A stretch of DNA of 64,000 bases from Metabacillus dongyingensis (GTDB taxonomy: Bacteria > Bacillota > Bacilli > Bacillales > Bacillaceae), in the NCBI RefSeq assembly GCF_019933155.2, contig NZ_CP082944.1, positions 1,180,001 through 1,244,000 of the forward strand, in the 5' to 3' direction. A program made the position numbers and the translations under genes. Below are positions 8,839 through 19,318 of the stretch, piece after piece. The notes under the pieces were generated by a model. That model was not told where the DNA came from. It worked only from the letters and a program-made list of their open reading frames with translations, and made no database searches. Each line of letters opens with the position of its first letter. Position 1 is the stretch's first letter.

Positions 8839-9789
8839 GTGCTTTCTTATATCATCCGCCGTACATTAATGGCTATTCCCTTATTATTAGGCATCACCAT
8901 TATCTCTTTTGCGATCATTCGTTTAGCTCCAGGAGATCCTACAACCTTATTGATGGATCCATCAATAAGTCCTGCTGATAAAGCGAAATTTATGGAGAAA
9001 TACGGATTAAATGATCCTGTGCACATTCAATATTTAAAATGGCTTGGAAGCATGGTGCAGGGAGACTTTGGCACATCATTGATCCGTAAAGGGGTACCTG
9101 TAAGTGAAATGATTATGAACCGTTTGCCAAACACTTTGCTGTTAATGGTTGTATCAACTATTCTTGCTTTAATTATTGCCATCCCGTTTGGAATTATTTC
9201 TGCAGCTAGACCGTATACGAAAGTTGATTACACTGTTTCGGTTACTTCCTTTTTAGGTCTAGCTACACCCAATTTTTTTCTCGGTTTGATTTTAATTATG
9301 GTATTTGCAGTCCATCTTAACTGGTTCCCGACAGGAGGGACCTCCACCTTGAATGCTGAATTCAGCGTGTGGGACAGAATCCATCATCTCATGCTGCCTG
9401 CATTTGTACTGGCCTCAGCCGATATGGCAGGGTTAACCAGGTATTCAAGGTCCAGTATGTTTGATGTCCTTAAACAGGATTACATGAGAACAGCCCGTGC
9501 AAAAGGCTTCAAAGAATCGAAGGTCATCATCAAACATGGTGTCCGCAACGGATTAATTCCAATTATCACGATTTTTGGTTTGATGATTCCTTCATTTATT
9601 GGGGGAGCCGTTGTCGTTGAGAAAATCTTCTCATGGCCTGGTATTGGTCTATTGTTCATTGATTCAGCATTCCAGCGTGATTATCCGGTCATAATGGCTT
9701 TAACAGTTATCTCAGCTGTATTTGTAGTCATCGGAAACTTAATTGCGGATATTCTTTACGCAATCTTTGATCCGAGAATTGAGTATTAG
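8839..9789 (+). CDS. appB: Oligopeptide ABC transporter permease AppB
   Basis: This 316-residue inner-membrane permease has about six transmembrane helices starting with [18 protein letters not shown]. It has the long first extracytoplasmic loop of OppB/DppB proteins and the cytoplasmic EAA-like coupling loop ([20 protein letters not shown]). The start is GTG 8839 after GAAAGGGGAG. It pairs with AppC, 14 bases downstream. Confidence 0.95.
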   Translation: MLSYIIRRTLMAIPLLLGITIISFAIIRLAPGDPTTLLMDPSISPADKAKFMEKYGLNDPVHIQYLKWLGSMVQGDFGTSLIRKGVPVSEMIMNRLPNTLLLMVVSTILALIIAIPFGIISAARPYTKVDYTVSVTSFLGLATPNFFLGLILIMVFAVHLNWFPTGGTSTLNAEFSVWDRIHHLMLPAFVLASADMAGLTRYSRSSMFDVLKQDYMRTARAKGFKESKVIIKHGVRNGLIPIITIFGLMIPSFIGGAVVVEKIFSWPGIGLLFIDSAFQRDYPVIMALTVISAVFVVIGNLIADILYAIFDPRIEY

Positions 9790-9803
9790 GAAGGGGGAGC
9801 AAA

Positions 9804-10724
9804 ATGGCACAAACAAACCTAACACCGGAAACCTCTAATCAGCTGGCGATTCATGGGAATTTAAAAGAGAACCCTGATACGTTAACGAAAATATTTTTCA
9901 GGAAATTCTGCAAAAACAAATTGGCTATAGCTGGCGCTGTTTTTCTAATCTTCATTATATCTACAGCGATCTTAGCGCCTGTCATTGCGCCATATGCTTA
10001 CGATACTCAGGATCTGACTAAAAAACTGGTTCCTCCTGGAGGCAGTGAAAACATTCTCGGAACGGACCGGTTTGGAAGGGACTTGCTGACGCGTTTGTTG
10101 TACGGTGCCCAAGTATCCTTACTGGTTGGATTTGCCTCTGTGCTCGGTTCCATTACAATCGGTACGGTAATAGGAGCTATTGCTGGTTACTTTGGAGGCA
10201 TCATTGATGCTATTTTAATGAGATTTGTTGATATTGTTCTTTCCATTCCTCAAATCTTTCTTCTTATTACACTAGTGACAATCTTTAAACCAGGTGTAGA
10301 CAAGCTGATAATTATTTTTGCTGTACTGGGATGGACAACAACTGCACGTCTTGTACGAGGTGAGTTTTTGTCGCTGCGGACACGCGAATTTGTCCTTGCA
10401 TCCAAAACAATTGGGACGAAAAGCTTTAAAATTATCTTCTCGCATATTCTTCCCAATGCGATTGGACCAATCATCGTATCTGCCACGCTTTCTGTAGGGG
10501 GAGTAATCCTTGCTGAATCAACGCTGAGCTACCTGGGTCTTGGAATTCAGCCTCCAACGGCGAGCTGGGGCAACATGCTTCAGGACGCACAGAACTTTAC
10601 TATTCTTTTGAATTCACCATGGTATCCGTTATTACCGGGTATGCTGATCCTCTTTACCGTCCTTGCCTTTAACTTTGTAGGAGACGGGCTGCGGGATGCA
10701 CTCGATCCAAAAGTGAATGAATAA
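9804..10724 (+). CDS. appC: Oligopeptide ABC transporter permease AppC
   Basis: The second permease of the App system has 306 residues. An N-terminal OppC-type segment precedes the first membrane helix ([20 protein letters not shown]). The motif [21 protein letters not shown] and the coupling loop ([21 protein letters not shown]) are characteristic. The ATG at 9804 follows GGAAGGGGGAG. It is the last gene of the operon and is followed by a clear terminator. Confidence 0.95.
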   Translation: MAQTNLTPETSNQLAIHGNLKENPDTLTKIFFRKFCKNKLAIAGAVFLIFIISTAILAPVIAPYAYDTQDLTKKLVPPGGSENILGTDRFGRDLLTRLLYGAQVSLLVGFASVLGSITIGTVIGAIAGYFGGIIDAILMRFVDIVLSIPQIFLLITLVTIFKPGVDKLIIIFAVLGWTTTARLVRGEFLSLRTREFVLASKTIGTKSFKIIFSHILPNAIGPIIVSATLSVGGVILAESTLSYLGLGIQPPTASWGNMLQDAQNFTILLNSPWYPLLPGMLILFTVLAFNFVGDGLRDALDPKVNE

Positions 10725-10732
10725 GACAATGT

Positions 10733-10761
10733 AGTCAAGAATTTATTCTTGACTATTTTTT
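10733..10761 (+). terminator. Terminator of the app operon
   Basis: AGTCAAGAA and TTCTTGACT form a perfect nine-pair stem followed by a T-rich tail, starting nine bases after appC. The following stretch (10762-10971) contains no gene I can support. Confidence 0.88.
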
Positions 10762-10971
10762 ATGGCTTTGTTCAGCTCAAAGTATTGAGCGATTTTACTG
10801 CTTCACGGATAAAAACGTATTTTCGCTGATAGAATTGCCTTTAACTGTTTGAACAGAATAAAGATTGATTCAAAGAATACTCAGGGAGAACTTTATTAGG
10901 GTCGGGCATGGAAAAACTACTATTTATGTGGATATACGATGATAAAGGTTAGTTTATTTTTCTCTTGTAAA

Positions 10972-11692
10972 ATTGACTCACTTTTTCCTGATGGGAGCGC
11001 CTTTTTTGTGCTGCAAACTCTGATTTGAAGCACTTCCTTCGGGGAAGAGAGCCTTTTGTGTGCTGCAAACTCCGATTTGACGCACTTTCTCCTGGTTGGA
11101 GAGCCTTTTTTGTGCTGCAAACTCCAGTTTGAAGCACTTCCTTCGAGTGAGTGATACTTCCTTAGGGTGAGTGATCCTACTTTGTGCTGCAAACTTCGGT
11201 TTGAAGCACTTCCTTCAGGTGAGAGATCCATCTTTGTACTGCAAACTCCGATTTGACGCACTTTCTCCTGGTTGGAGAGCCTTTTGTGTGCTGCAAACTC
11301 CAGTTTGACGCACTTCCTTCGGGTGAGAGATCCATCTTTGTGCTGCAAACTCCGATTTGACGCACTTCCTTCGGGTGAGAGATCCATTTTTGTGCTGCAA
11401 ACTTCGATTTGACGCACTTTCTCCTGGTTGGAGAGCCTTTTTTGTGCTGCAAACTCCAGTTTTACGCACTTCCTTCAGGTGAGTGATCCATCTTTGTGCT
11501 GCAAACTCCAAGTTTGACGCACTTCCTTTGGGTAGGAGAGCCTTTTTTGTGCTGCAAACTCCGATTTGAAGCACTTCCTTCGGGTGAGTGATCCATCTTT
11601 GTGCTGCAAACTTCGGTTTGACGCACTTCCATCGGGCCAGAGATCCATTTTTGTGCTGCAAATTCCTATTTGACGCACTTCCTGCCACGAAT
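10972..11692. repeat. Tandem array A: 13 units of 52 bp
   Basis: The motif GTGCTGCAAAC recurs at 11008, 11060, 11112, 11184, 11236, 11288, 11340, 11392, 11444, 11496, 11549, 11601 and 11653. Steps are 52 bp except one of 72 (an extra 20-bp duplication) and one of 53. A partial unit precedes the first. Each unit has a GTGC...GCAC hairpin arm. The second half is either of type CTTCCTTCGGGTGAGAGATC or of type CTTTCTCCTGGTTGGAGAGC. Because 52 is not a multiple of three, long frames across it have a 52-residue periodicity and are not credible genes. Confidence 0.92.
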
Positions 11693-11701
11693 TTCGTTTA
11701 G

Positions 11702-11782
11702 ACTGATAGAACATAGATTTACACTGATACAATTTCATTTTTACTGAGAAAACACAAAAAACACTGATAGGAAAACTCTAAG
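11702..11782. repeat. Short ladder of about 20-bp units beside array A
   Basis: ACTGA recurs at 11702, 11723, 11743 and 11763, giving steps of 21, 20 and 20 bp. The AT-rich sequence between copies is otherwise poorly conserved. It directly follows array A and precedes yjbA. Confidence 0.5.
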
Positions 11783-11914
11783 TGTAAAAGACTAATAACA
11801 GACCTTGCTCAAAAATTGTCGAAAGAAAACATCCATAAAATGAATGGAATGGAATATATTTTCTTCTCCCTGCCTATACTGAAAGACAAAAGCATCGGAA
11901 GTGAGGGGTAATAA

Positions 11915-12661
11915 ATGTTGTTTCTTCATGATGTATGGGTGAACTGGTTTGAAGGAGAAGAAAACGGGTACAATGTGTGTCATTTTCATGAATGGAGAAA
12001 AGATGACAGTGTTGAGCTTCTGGACCAAGTTCCTCTATTTAAAGTAAACTCGGTCTTATACCATTATATTGAGAATGATTTGTCGGAGCTGCCGCAGGGA
12101 CTGTTAAAAGATGCCTTCCAAAAAGCGTATATTCGCAAAAATCATGAGCGCATTCAGCTGGATTACTGTTTCGTCATAACAGACGGACAGGGTATACTTG
12201 CAGTCGATACGATCGGCTACAGCATACCAGTCCGCAAAAGCCGGTTAATTCCGCGCCAGGAACAGCTTGTCTATGAAATGATTAAAGATGTTGAGGCAGA
12301 GGAATACTTGTTTGAGGCGGAATCGATGGAAAAGGAATTTCATATCCTGTCGCCAAGTCCGTCACATATGAGCGGTTTAACAAGAAAAGAACGCCAGTTA
12401 AAACAGCTGCTGTTTATGGCCCTGGATCAGCTGCAGTCAACAAAAAATGCTGCTGAGGTTAAATACTGGTACACAGAGTGGAATCCGACAATGTATGAAA
12501 CGATTCAAGAACTGAGCTTTGAGGACGTATGGAGAAAGCTTTACGATGAAACGGTAAGCGGCTGGAGTCCCAAGCATAAGACGCTATGTGAACATCTGAT
12601 AAAAGGGCAGCCTTTTTTTGAGAAGCTGTGGGAAATGGAGCATGAATCAAAAGTGAATTAG
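11915..12661 (+). CDS. yjbA: YjbA family protein (UPF0736)
   Basis: A 248-residue soluble protein beginning [20 protein letters not shown], which I recognise as the YjbA/UPF0736 family of Bacillaceae. It occupies the same position between appC and trpS as in B. subtilis. No signal peptide, membrane segment or catalytic motif is evident; the C-terminal half is rich in Trp and charged residues. The ATG at 11915 follows AGTGAGGGG. Function is unknown. A strong terminator follows. Confidence 0.88.
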   Translation: MLFLHDVWVNWFEGEENGYNVCHFHEWRKDDSVELLDQVPLFKVNSVLYHYIENDLSELPQGLLKDAFQKAYIRKNHERIQLDYCFVITDGQGILAVDTIGYSIPVRKSRLIPRQEQLVYEMIKDVEAEEYLFEAESMEKEFHILSPSPSHMSGLTRKERQLKQLLFMALDQLQSTKNAAEVKYWYTEWNPTMYETIQELSFEDVWRKLYDETVSGWSPKHKTLCEHLIKGQPFFEKLWEMEHESKVN

Positions 12662-12677
12662 GACAAGCTTTAATGAA

Positions 12678-12716
12678 AGAAACCAATTCTATATATAGAA
12701 TATGGTTTCTTTTTTT
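12678..12716 (+). terminator. Terminator of yjbA
   Basis: AGAAACCA and TGGTTTCT flank a further self-complementary ATTCTATATATAGAAT and are followed by a T-run. Confidence 0.85.
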
Positions 12717-12796
12717 ATGTGAAAAAACGGTATGAACTGAAAATGAATGGTAAACTAAACAGTATGCGACTATTAACGATTAGCGAGGGTTCATAT

Positions 12797-13285
12797 ATGA
12801 GCAGTGAAATAGAACAAATTGCAGCTTTACAGGAGGAAATTCTCGAACTTAAAAAGCAATTAGAAGCAAGTGCTGAGATAATAAAGGAGATTTCTGTTCC
12901 GATTATCCCGTCCATTATTCCTGATACTATACTGGTGCCCATAACAGGAAGGCTTTCTTCTGAAAGGTTTGATCAGATTATCTCAAAAATATTAGAGGTT
13001 TCCCATTCAGATGAAATTTCTAATATTATTGTCGATTTTTCAGCAATCTCAGAGAAAGAAATATGGGAGCTTGATCTGTTTGGAGCCTATATCCATAATA
13101 TGACGTCAGCAATCAGGCTGATGGGCATTCAGATATTATATGTAGGCTTTGGACCGGCTTTAACCCAGCTGCTTGTCACTTCTGGATTAACAAACTACAA
13201 TGATATTCAGTCATTTTTGACGTTCAGGACAGCCCTTCAATATTTAATGAGTCAAAAAGGATTGGAAATTGAACAGCAAATATAA
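12797..13285 (+). CDS. RsbR-like STAS-domain protein
   Basis: I place the start at the ATG at 12797 because GAGGG lies seven bases upstream. This gives 162 residues; a longer frame begins near 12719 without a good ribosome-binding site. Residues about 1-32 form a coiled coil (EIEQIAALQEEILELKKQLE). The rest is a STAS domain similar to the C-terminal half of RsbR-family stressosome proteins (PIIPSIIPDTILVPITGRL, SNIIVDFSAI, RLMGIQILYVGFGPALTQLL). The N-terminal non-haem-globin domain of full RsbR is missing. A role as a stressosome-associated scaffold is plausible but inferred. It does not occur at this place in B. subtilis. It converges with trpS. Confidence 0.75.
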   Translation: MSSEIEQIAALQEEILELKKQLEASAEIIKEISVPIIPSIIPDTILVPITGRLSSERFDQIISKILEVSHSDEISNIIVDFSAISEKEIWELDLFGAYIHNMTSAIRLMGIQILYVGFGPALTQLLVTSGLTNYNDIQSFLTFRTALQYLMSQKGLEIEQQI

Positions 13286-13312
13286 AAAGAGCATCGCAAG
13301 ATGCTCTTTTTA
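13284..13312. terminator. Bidirectional terminator between STAS gene and trpS
   Basis: AAAAAGAGCATC and GATGCTCTTTTT pair around GCAA-like loop bases, giving T-runs on both strands between convergent genes. Confidence 0.88.
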
Positions 13313-13318
13313 TATTTG

Positions 13319-14566
<1,248 letters not shown>

Positions 14567-14608
14567 AAATAAAGATTTTATTAAAGATATAGGAAAGTTT
14601 AAAGTTTT

Positions 14609-14696
14609 GCACATTGATGTCCAGCAAAAGTGCCTGATTTCCGGTCAGAACGGATCCGCCTTTCGGAGCTGACCAAGGCTCTTCCGCTTTTCTTAT
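14609..14696. repeat. Dispersed intergenic element, copy 1
   Basis: The copy runs from GCACATTGATGTCCAGC to CTTCCGCTTTTCTTA and includes the core CGGTCAGAAC...ATCCGCC. The same landmarks recur at 36424-36551 and in shorter form at 28738-28808 and 34441-34508. It lies between the trpS leader and the DUF3899 gene and encodes nothing. Confidence 0.6.
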
Positions 14697-14728
14697 TATA
14701 AAAGCTTACACCAAGATAATCAACTGCA

Positions 14729-15088
14729 TTAGAGGTAATAGAACACCAACCCTGTAATCATGGTGGCGGCAAGAAGAAGTCCTGCTAATAGGAAGGGCAT
14801 ATATTCAACTCTGAGCAGCTCTGAAAACAGCCTCATTTCCTCAACTTCTTCCTTTTCTAAATCTCTGCCTTTTGATTGAAAGGTTCTTCGGAAGCCTTGG
14901 GTAATTCCATCAAAAAATCCGCCCTCAGCTACAAGCAGGAACATCGAAATGAAGAGCAGGATTCCAGATAGATAAAAAGAAATATTGATATAGTGAAGAA
15001 GCGTAATTTCTCCATAAAATAAAAGGGAAAGCATAAAAACTAGAACAAACGACACGGAAAACGCTAATAAAAATAAATTTCGTTTCAT
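14729..15088 (-). CDS. DUF3899 membrane protein
   Basis: A 119-residue membrane protein with two N-terminal helices (residues about 5-25 and 32-53), a cytoplasmic loop with the conserved GGFFDGITQGFRRTF motif, and a C-terminal helix (LLAGLLLAATMITGLVFYY). This motif identifies the DUF3899 family of Bacillaceae, whose function is unknown. The ATG at 15088 is preceded by an A/G-rich GAGGGTA site. It is monocistronic and divergent from oppA. Confidence 0.8.
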   Translation of the reverse strand: MKRNLFLLAFSVSFVLVFMLSLLFYGEITLLHYINISFYLSGILLFISMFLLVAEGGFFDGITQGFRRTFQSKGRDLEKEEVEEMRLFSELLRVEYMPFLLAGLLLAATMITGLVFYYL

Positions 15089-15503
15089 AAATACCCTCTT
15101 TTTTTAACTAATTATACTAAAGTGCAATCCGTTAAATAGTAATTTTGTATAGAAATATACGAAAGATATTATAGCAAGAATAATAAAACTAGTCAGAATC
15201 TTTTCATTATGCCCGCAAAATAGTTTATTAGCTATTGTTGTATATTGTATACATTTTATATTTTACACACTATTTAACTTCTTTACAAAGACTAAGCCTT
15301 TAGTATTCGCTGTGTTATTCAAATGAAATATCAGGACTAATTCCGACACTTTATATAGGTATAAAGAACTATTTTTCATTCAAAATAGTCTTAATTTTAT
15401 TGCATTTGTGTAAATTTTATTAAAAAAATGAATGTACAAAAATTCGAAAGCTTGTATAATAGTGTTTGTAAGAATTTTTTAAAAATAAAAGGGAGGGTTA
15501 TTA
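15089..15503. other. Intergenic region with the opp promoter
   Basis: This 415-base AT-rich region separates divergent genes. The best promoter for oppA is TGTACA (15433-15438) with TATAAT (15455-15460), 16 bases apart and about 40 bases before the oppA start. The rest has many short AT palindromes but no gene. Regulators of opp such as ScoC or CodY could bind here, but I could not single out a site. Confidence 0.55.
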
Positions 15504-17201
15504 ATGAAAAAGTCAAAATTTTCATTGCTTTTAGTTCTTTCGCTTGTTTTAAGCGTTTTCTTAACGGCTTGCTACGGCGGAGGCAATCAGGGTTCTTCTG
15601 ACGGAGGAGACAAAGATAAAGACTCTAAAGAAGAATCAAATGTGGCACAGGAGCTTAAAGTTTTAGAATCATCTGAGATTCCATCGATGGACTCAGTACT
15701 AGCTGAAGATACTATCAGTTTATCTCAATTAAACAATACGAACGAGGGTTTATACCGTATTGATGAAAACCAAGAGCCAGTGCCTGGTATGGCTGACGGC
15801 GAGCCTGAAGCCAATGAAGACGGCACAGAATATACAATTAAATTAAGAGAAGATGCTAAATGGTCTAACGGTGAGCCTGTTACTGCAAACGATTTCGTAT
15901 TTGCTTGGCAGCGTGCTCTTAATCCTGAAACAGGATCTGCATATGGTCCATACATGATGATGGGTAAGATTAAAAATGCAGAAGCATTATATAATGGAAA
16001 AGCGAAACCAGAAGATTTAGGTGTTAAAGCTAAAGATGAAAAAACATTGGTGATTACTCTTGAAAAACCAATTCCTTTCTTTAAATCATTAATGGCTTTC
16101 CCGACATTCTATCCTCAAAACCAAAAGTTTGTTGAAGAACAGGCTGCAAATTTCGGTAAAAAATCAGAAAATTTAGTGTTCAATGGACCTTTCACGATTC
16201 AAGGATGGGAAGGACCTGCTGATACTGAGTGGACTTTAGAGAAAAATGCTGAATACTGGGATGCAAAAAATGTAAGCCTTGAGAAAATTCAATTTAACGT
16301 TTCAAAAGATCCTCAAGCTGCAGCAAACGCATTTGAAGCTGGAGAAGCAGATGTGACTCCTAAACTTTCAACACCAGCAGTTATCGCACAATATGAAGGT
16401 GACGACCGCCTGTTAAGATGGTTAGAGCCTACAATTTTCTGGCTTAAATTAAATCAAAAGAACGAGGCGCTTGCAAACGTTAACATCCGTAAAGCAATTG
16501 CTATGGCTTTCAACAAAGAAGATTTAACAAATGAAATCTTAAACAATGGTTCTATTCCAGCAAACTATGCTGTACCAAAAGAATTCGTTACACATCCTGA
16601 AAGCGGCAAAGACTTCCGTGAAGCTAATGGAGACTTACTAACTTATAACGCAGAAGAAGCTAAAAAACTTTGGGCTAAAGGCTTAGAAGAAATTGGCCAA
16701 AAAGAAGTGACATTAGTTTACCTTGGCGGAGATACTGAAACGTCTAAAACAGTTGACTCTTACATGAAAGATCAGCTTCAAAACACACTTGAAGGATTAA
16801 CGATTGATGTACAAAGTGTTCCTTTCAGTGTTCGTTTAGATCGTGACAAAACAATGGATTATGATATCCAGGCTGCAGGCTGGGGTCCTGACTATCTAGA
16901 TCCAATTTCATTCTCAGATCTATGGATAACTGATGGCGGAAATAACAGAATGGCATACTCTAACGAAAAGTATGACAAGTTGTTGAAAGATGCTCAAACA
17001 ACTTTAGCTAACGATCCAGCTAAACGTTTCGAAGCACTTCAAGAAGCTGAAAAAGTTGTATTAGATGAAGATGCAGGTATCGCTCCAATGTATCAGCGTG
17101 CTTCTAACCTTCTTATCAACAAAAAAGTTGAAGGTTTCACTTATCACCTTGTAGGACCTGAATACAGCTACAAGTGGATTAAAATCACTGACGCTGAGTA
17201 A
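15504..17201 (+). CDS. oppA: Oligopeptide-binding lipoprotein OppA
   Basis: The 565-residue substrate-binding protein of the Opp permease has a lipoprotein signal: LLLVLSLVLSVF, lipobox LTAC, Cys23, then a Gly/Ser/Asp-rich linker. The mature part is a full SBP_bac_5 domain (ANDFVFAWQRALNPETG; PDYLDPISFSDLW). In Bacillus, Opp imports oligopeptides including Phr signalling pentapeptides that feed competence and sporulation control. The ATG at 15504 follows GGGAGGG. A strong terminator-like hairpin after the gene suggests extra oppA message relative to oppBCDF. Confidence 0.96.
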   Translation: MKKSKFSLLLVLSLVLSVFLTACYGGGNQGSSDGGDKDKDSKEESNVAQELKVLESSEIPSMDSVLAEDTISLSQLNNTNEGLYRIDENQEPVPGMADGEPEANEDGTEYTIKLREDAKWSNGEPVTANDFVFAWQRALNPETGSAYGPYMMMGKIKNAEALYNGKAKPEDLGVKAKDEKTLVITLEKPIPFFKSLMAFPTFYPQNQKFVEEQAANFGKKSENLVFNGPFTIQGWEGPADTEWTLEKNAEYWDAKNVSLEKIQFNVSKDPQAAANAFEAGEADVTPKLSTPAVIAQYEGDDRLLRWLEPTIFWLKLNQKNEALANVNIRKAIAMAFNKEDLTNEILNNGSIPANYAVPKEFVTHPESGKDFREANGDLLTYNAEEAKKLWAKGLEEIGQKEVTLVYLGGDTETSKTVDSYMKDQLQNTLEGLTIDVQSVPFSVRLDRDKTMDYDIQAAGWGPDYLDPISFSDLWITDGGNNRMAYSNEKYDKLLKDAQTTLANDPAKRFEALQEAEKVVLDEDAGIAPMYQRASNLLINKKVEGFTYHLVGPEYSYKWIKITDAE

Positions 17202-17245
17202 TAATTATTTACGAAATTAAGGCAAATGATTATAATCAAAAAGAA

Positions 17246-17280
17246 TAAAAAGAGAGTATATGGTATATACTCTCTTTTTA
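17246..17280 (+). terminator. Intra-operon hairpin after oppA
   Basis: AAAAAGAGAGTATAT and its near-perfect complement surround GG and end in a T-run. It lies between oppA and oppB and probably lets only part of transcription pass to oppBCDF. Confidence 0.8.
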
Positions 17281-17348
17281 CCTGCTAAAGAATTGTCGAA
17301 TTATGTAGATGATTCTGAATTTTCCATATAGTTCTAGGAGGTGCACAC

Positions 17349-18275
17349 ATGGTTAAATATTTAGGCCAACGTATGATTTACATGCTTATTACTCTTATAT
17401 TAATTGCTTCATTTACATTTTTCCTTATGAAACTGATCCCCGGTACTCCATTTAATAACGGTAAGTTGTCAGATGCACAGGTGGAAATTATGAAAGACAA
17501 GTATGGGTTGGACCAGCCTGTACCCGTGCAGTATTTTACTTACATGACAAACTTGGCTAAAGGTGATCTTGGAGTATCATTCCAATTTGACAACACTCCG
17601 GTATCAGAGCTGCTTGCTGCTCGTATAGCCCCATCTGCTATCCTCGGATTTCAGGCAATGTTTGTAGGAACGTTATTCGGAATATTTCTTGGTATTATCG
17701 GTGCACTGCGCCAAAACACTTGGGTAGATTACGGTGCAACATTCTTTGCTGTAATCGGTAAATCCATCCCCTCATTTGTTTTTGCCGGTTTATTGCAATA
17801 TTACATCGGAGTCAAGCTCGGATGGCTGCCAGTTGCATTCTGGCGCGGACCTGAATACAGCATTTTGCCTACAATAGCTCTTGCTATGTTCCCAATTGCG
17901 ATTGCTGCACGTTTTATGAGAACGGAAATGATCGATGTTTTAAATTCTGATTACATTACACTTGCAAAAGCAAAAGGTGCAAGCTACTTTGAAATTGCCT
18001 TTAAACATGCCCTGCGAAATGCATTAATTCCAGTTGTAACGGTTTTAGGACCGCTTGCAGTAGGACTCATGACAGGATCACTTGTTATTGAGAAAATATT
18101 CTCCGTTCCTGGACTTGGCGAACAGTTTGTTAAGTCAATTACTGTGAACGACTACCCAGTCATCATGGGTACAACCCTTTTATTTGCTTTCCTATTTGTC
18201 TTAATTATTCTTGTTGTCGATATTTTATACGGCATCATTGACCCACGAATTCGTTTAGCGGGAGGTAAAAAATAA
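17349..18275 (+). CDS. oppB: Oligopeptide ABC transporter permease OppB
   Basis: The 308-residue inner-membrane permease starts with a membrane helix (MLITLILIASFTFFLMKLIPG). It has the OppB-type extracytoplasmic segment (YGLDQPVPVQYFTYMTNLAKG) and the coupling loop (SDYITLAKAKGASYFEIAFKH). The ATG at 17349 follows AGGAGG. It is followed without a gap by oppC, whose ATG shares the last base of the oppB stop. Confidence 0.96.
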   Translation: MVKYLGQRMIYMLITLILIASFTFFLMKLIPGTPFNNGKLSDAQVEIMKDKYGLDQPVPVQYFTYMTNLAKGDLGVSFQFDNTPVSELLAARIAPSAILGFQAMFVGTLFGIFLGIIGALRQNTWVDYGATFFAVIGKSIPSFVFAGLLQYYIGVKLGWLPVAFWRGPEYSILPTIALAMFPIAIAARFMRTEMIDVLNSDYITLAKAKGASYFEIAFKHALRNALIPVVTVLGPLAVGLMTGSLVIEKIFSVPGLGEQFVKSITVNDYPVIMGTTLLFAFLFVLIILVVDILYGIIDPRIRLAGGKK

Positions 18276-19297
18276 TGGCACAAAAAGAAATCAACAAAGA
18301 ATTATTTCAACCCGCTAAAATTGATTCTTCAAAGAGTGAAGAAATAAATAAACCGAGTCTCAATTATTGGCAGGATGCATGGCTGCGAGTAAGAAAGAAT
18401 AAAGCTGCCGTTTTCAGTTTAATTGTAATCGTTCTATTAACTCTTTTAGCATTTATCGGGCCTGCTGTCAGCGGATACGACTCAGCCCGTCAAAAAGCAA
18501 CACATGCTAATTTGCCTCCACGTATTCAAGGACTTGAAAACATCAGCTGGCTGCCTTTTGATGGAACAAGAACTCTTAATAATGGTGAAGAAATAAAAAT
18601 TTATGAACAAAAACAAATTAAAGAATATTACTGGCTTGGAACAGATAACCTGGGCCGAGATCAGTTTACCCGCATCTGGAAAGGGACACAAATTTCTCTC
18701 TATATTGCCTTTTTAGCTGCATTCATCGATATGATCATCGGTGTAGCTTACGGTGCAATCTCCGGTTACTTTGGAGGACGAATTGATAACGTCATGCAGC
18801 GTATCATCGAAGTTCTGATGGGGATACCGAACCTTGTTGTCGTTATACTCATGATATTAATTTTAAAACCTGGTATTATCTCCATCACAGTTGCATTAAC
18901 CATAACTGGATGGGTTGGAATGGCCAGGGTCGTTCGTGCACAAGTTCTTAAACTTAAGAATCAGGAATTCGTACTGGCATCGAGAACACTTGGTGCAAGT
19001 CATGGAAAAATTATCTTTAAACATCTCATTCCAAACTTAGTTGGGGTAATAATCATCAATACAATGTTTACCATACCGAATGCTATTTTCTTCGAGGCGT
19101 TCTTAAGCTTCATCGGACTTGGATTACAGGATCCTCTTGCCTCTCTAGGAACATTAATTGACGAAGGGTTTAAATCAATGAGAGCGTTCCCTTATCAAAT
19201 GATATACCCGGCGATCGTAATCAGTGTCATTATGATTGCATTTAACATGATTGCAGATGGACTGCGCGATGCGCTGGATCCTAAGATGAGAGACTAG
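18275..19297 (+). CDS. oppC: Oligopeptide ABC transporter permease OppC
   Basis: The 340-residue second permease has an N-terminal tail, then a first helix (VFSLIVIVLLTLLAFIGPAV). A long extracytoplasmic loop with LGTDNLGRDQFTRIWKGTQIS is larger than in AppC. The coupling loop (QEFVLASRTLGASHGKIIFKH) is present. The ATG overlaps oppB, so production of the two permeases is probably coupled. Confidence 0.96.
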   Translation: MAQKEINKELFQPAKIDSSKSEEINKPSLNYWQDAWLRVRKNKAAVFSLIVIVLLTLLAFIGPAVSGYDSARQKATHANLPPRIQGLENISWLPFDGTRTLNNGEEIKIYEQKQIKEYYWLGTDNLGRDQFTRIWKGTQISLYIAFLAAFIDMIIGVAYGAISGYFGGRIDNVMQRIIEVLMGIPNLVVVILMILILKPGIISITVALTITGWVGMARVVRAQVLKLKNQEFVLASRTLGASHGKIIFKHLIPNLVGVIIINTMFTIPNAIFFEAFLSFIGLGLQDPLASLGTLIDEGFKSMRAFPYQMIYPAIVISVIMIAFNMIADGLRDALDPKMRD

Positions 19298-19318
19298 AAA
19301 AAGGCAGGTGACCCAAAG

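Noticed and set aside
10762..10971. Remnant of an insertion sequence after appC
   Set aside because: The stretch has odd composition, but no inverted ends, target duplication or transposase fragment could be recognised.
10920..11738. Several overlapping minus-strand frames of 62-165 codons with repeats such as ASNRSLQHK
   Set aside because: They are products of the 52-bp tandem array. The peptide repeat is 52 residues (three units), all three frames stay open, and no ribosome-binding site fits.
17289..17296. Spo0A box (TTGTCGAA) before oppB, and a similar one near 11813 before yjbA
   Set aside because: The seven-base motif is expected by chance several times in a window of this size and neither is placed at a recognisable promoter.
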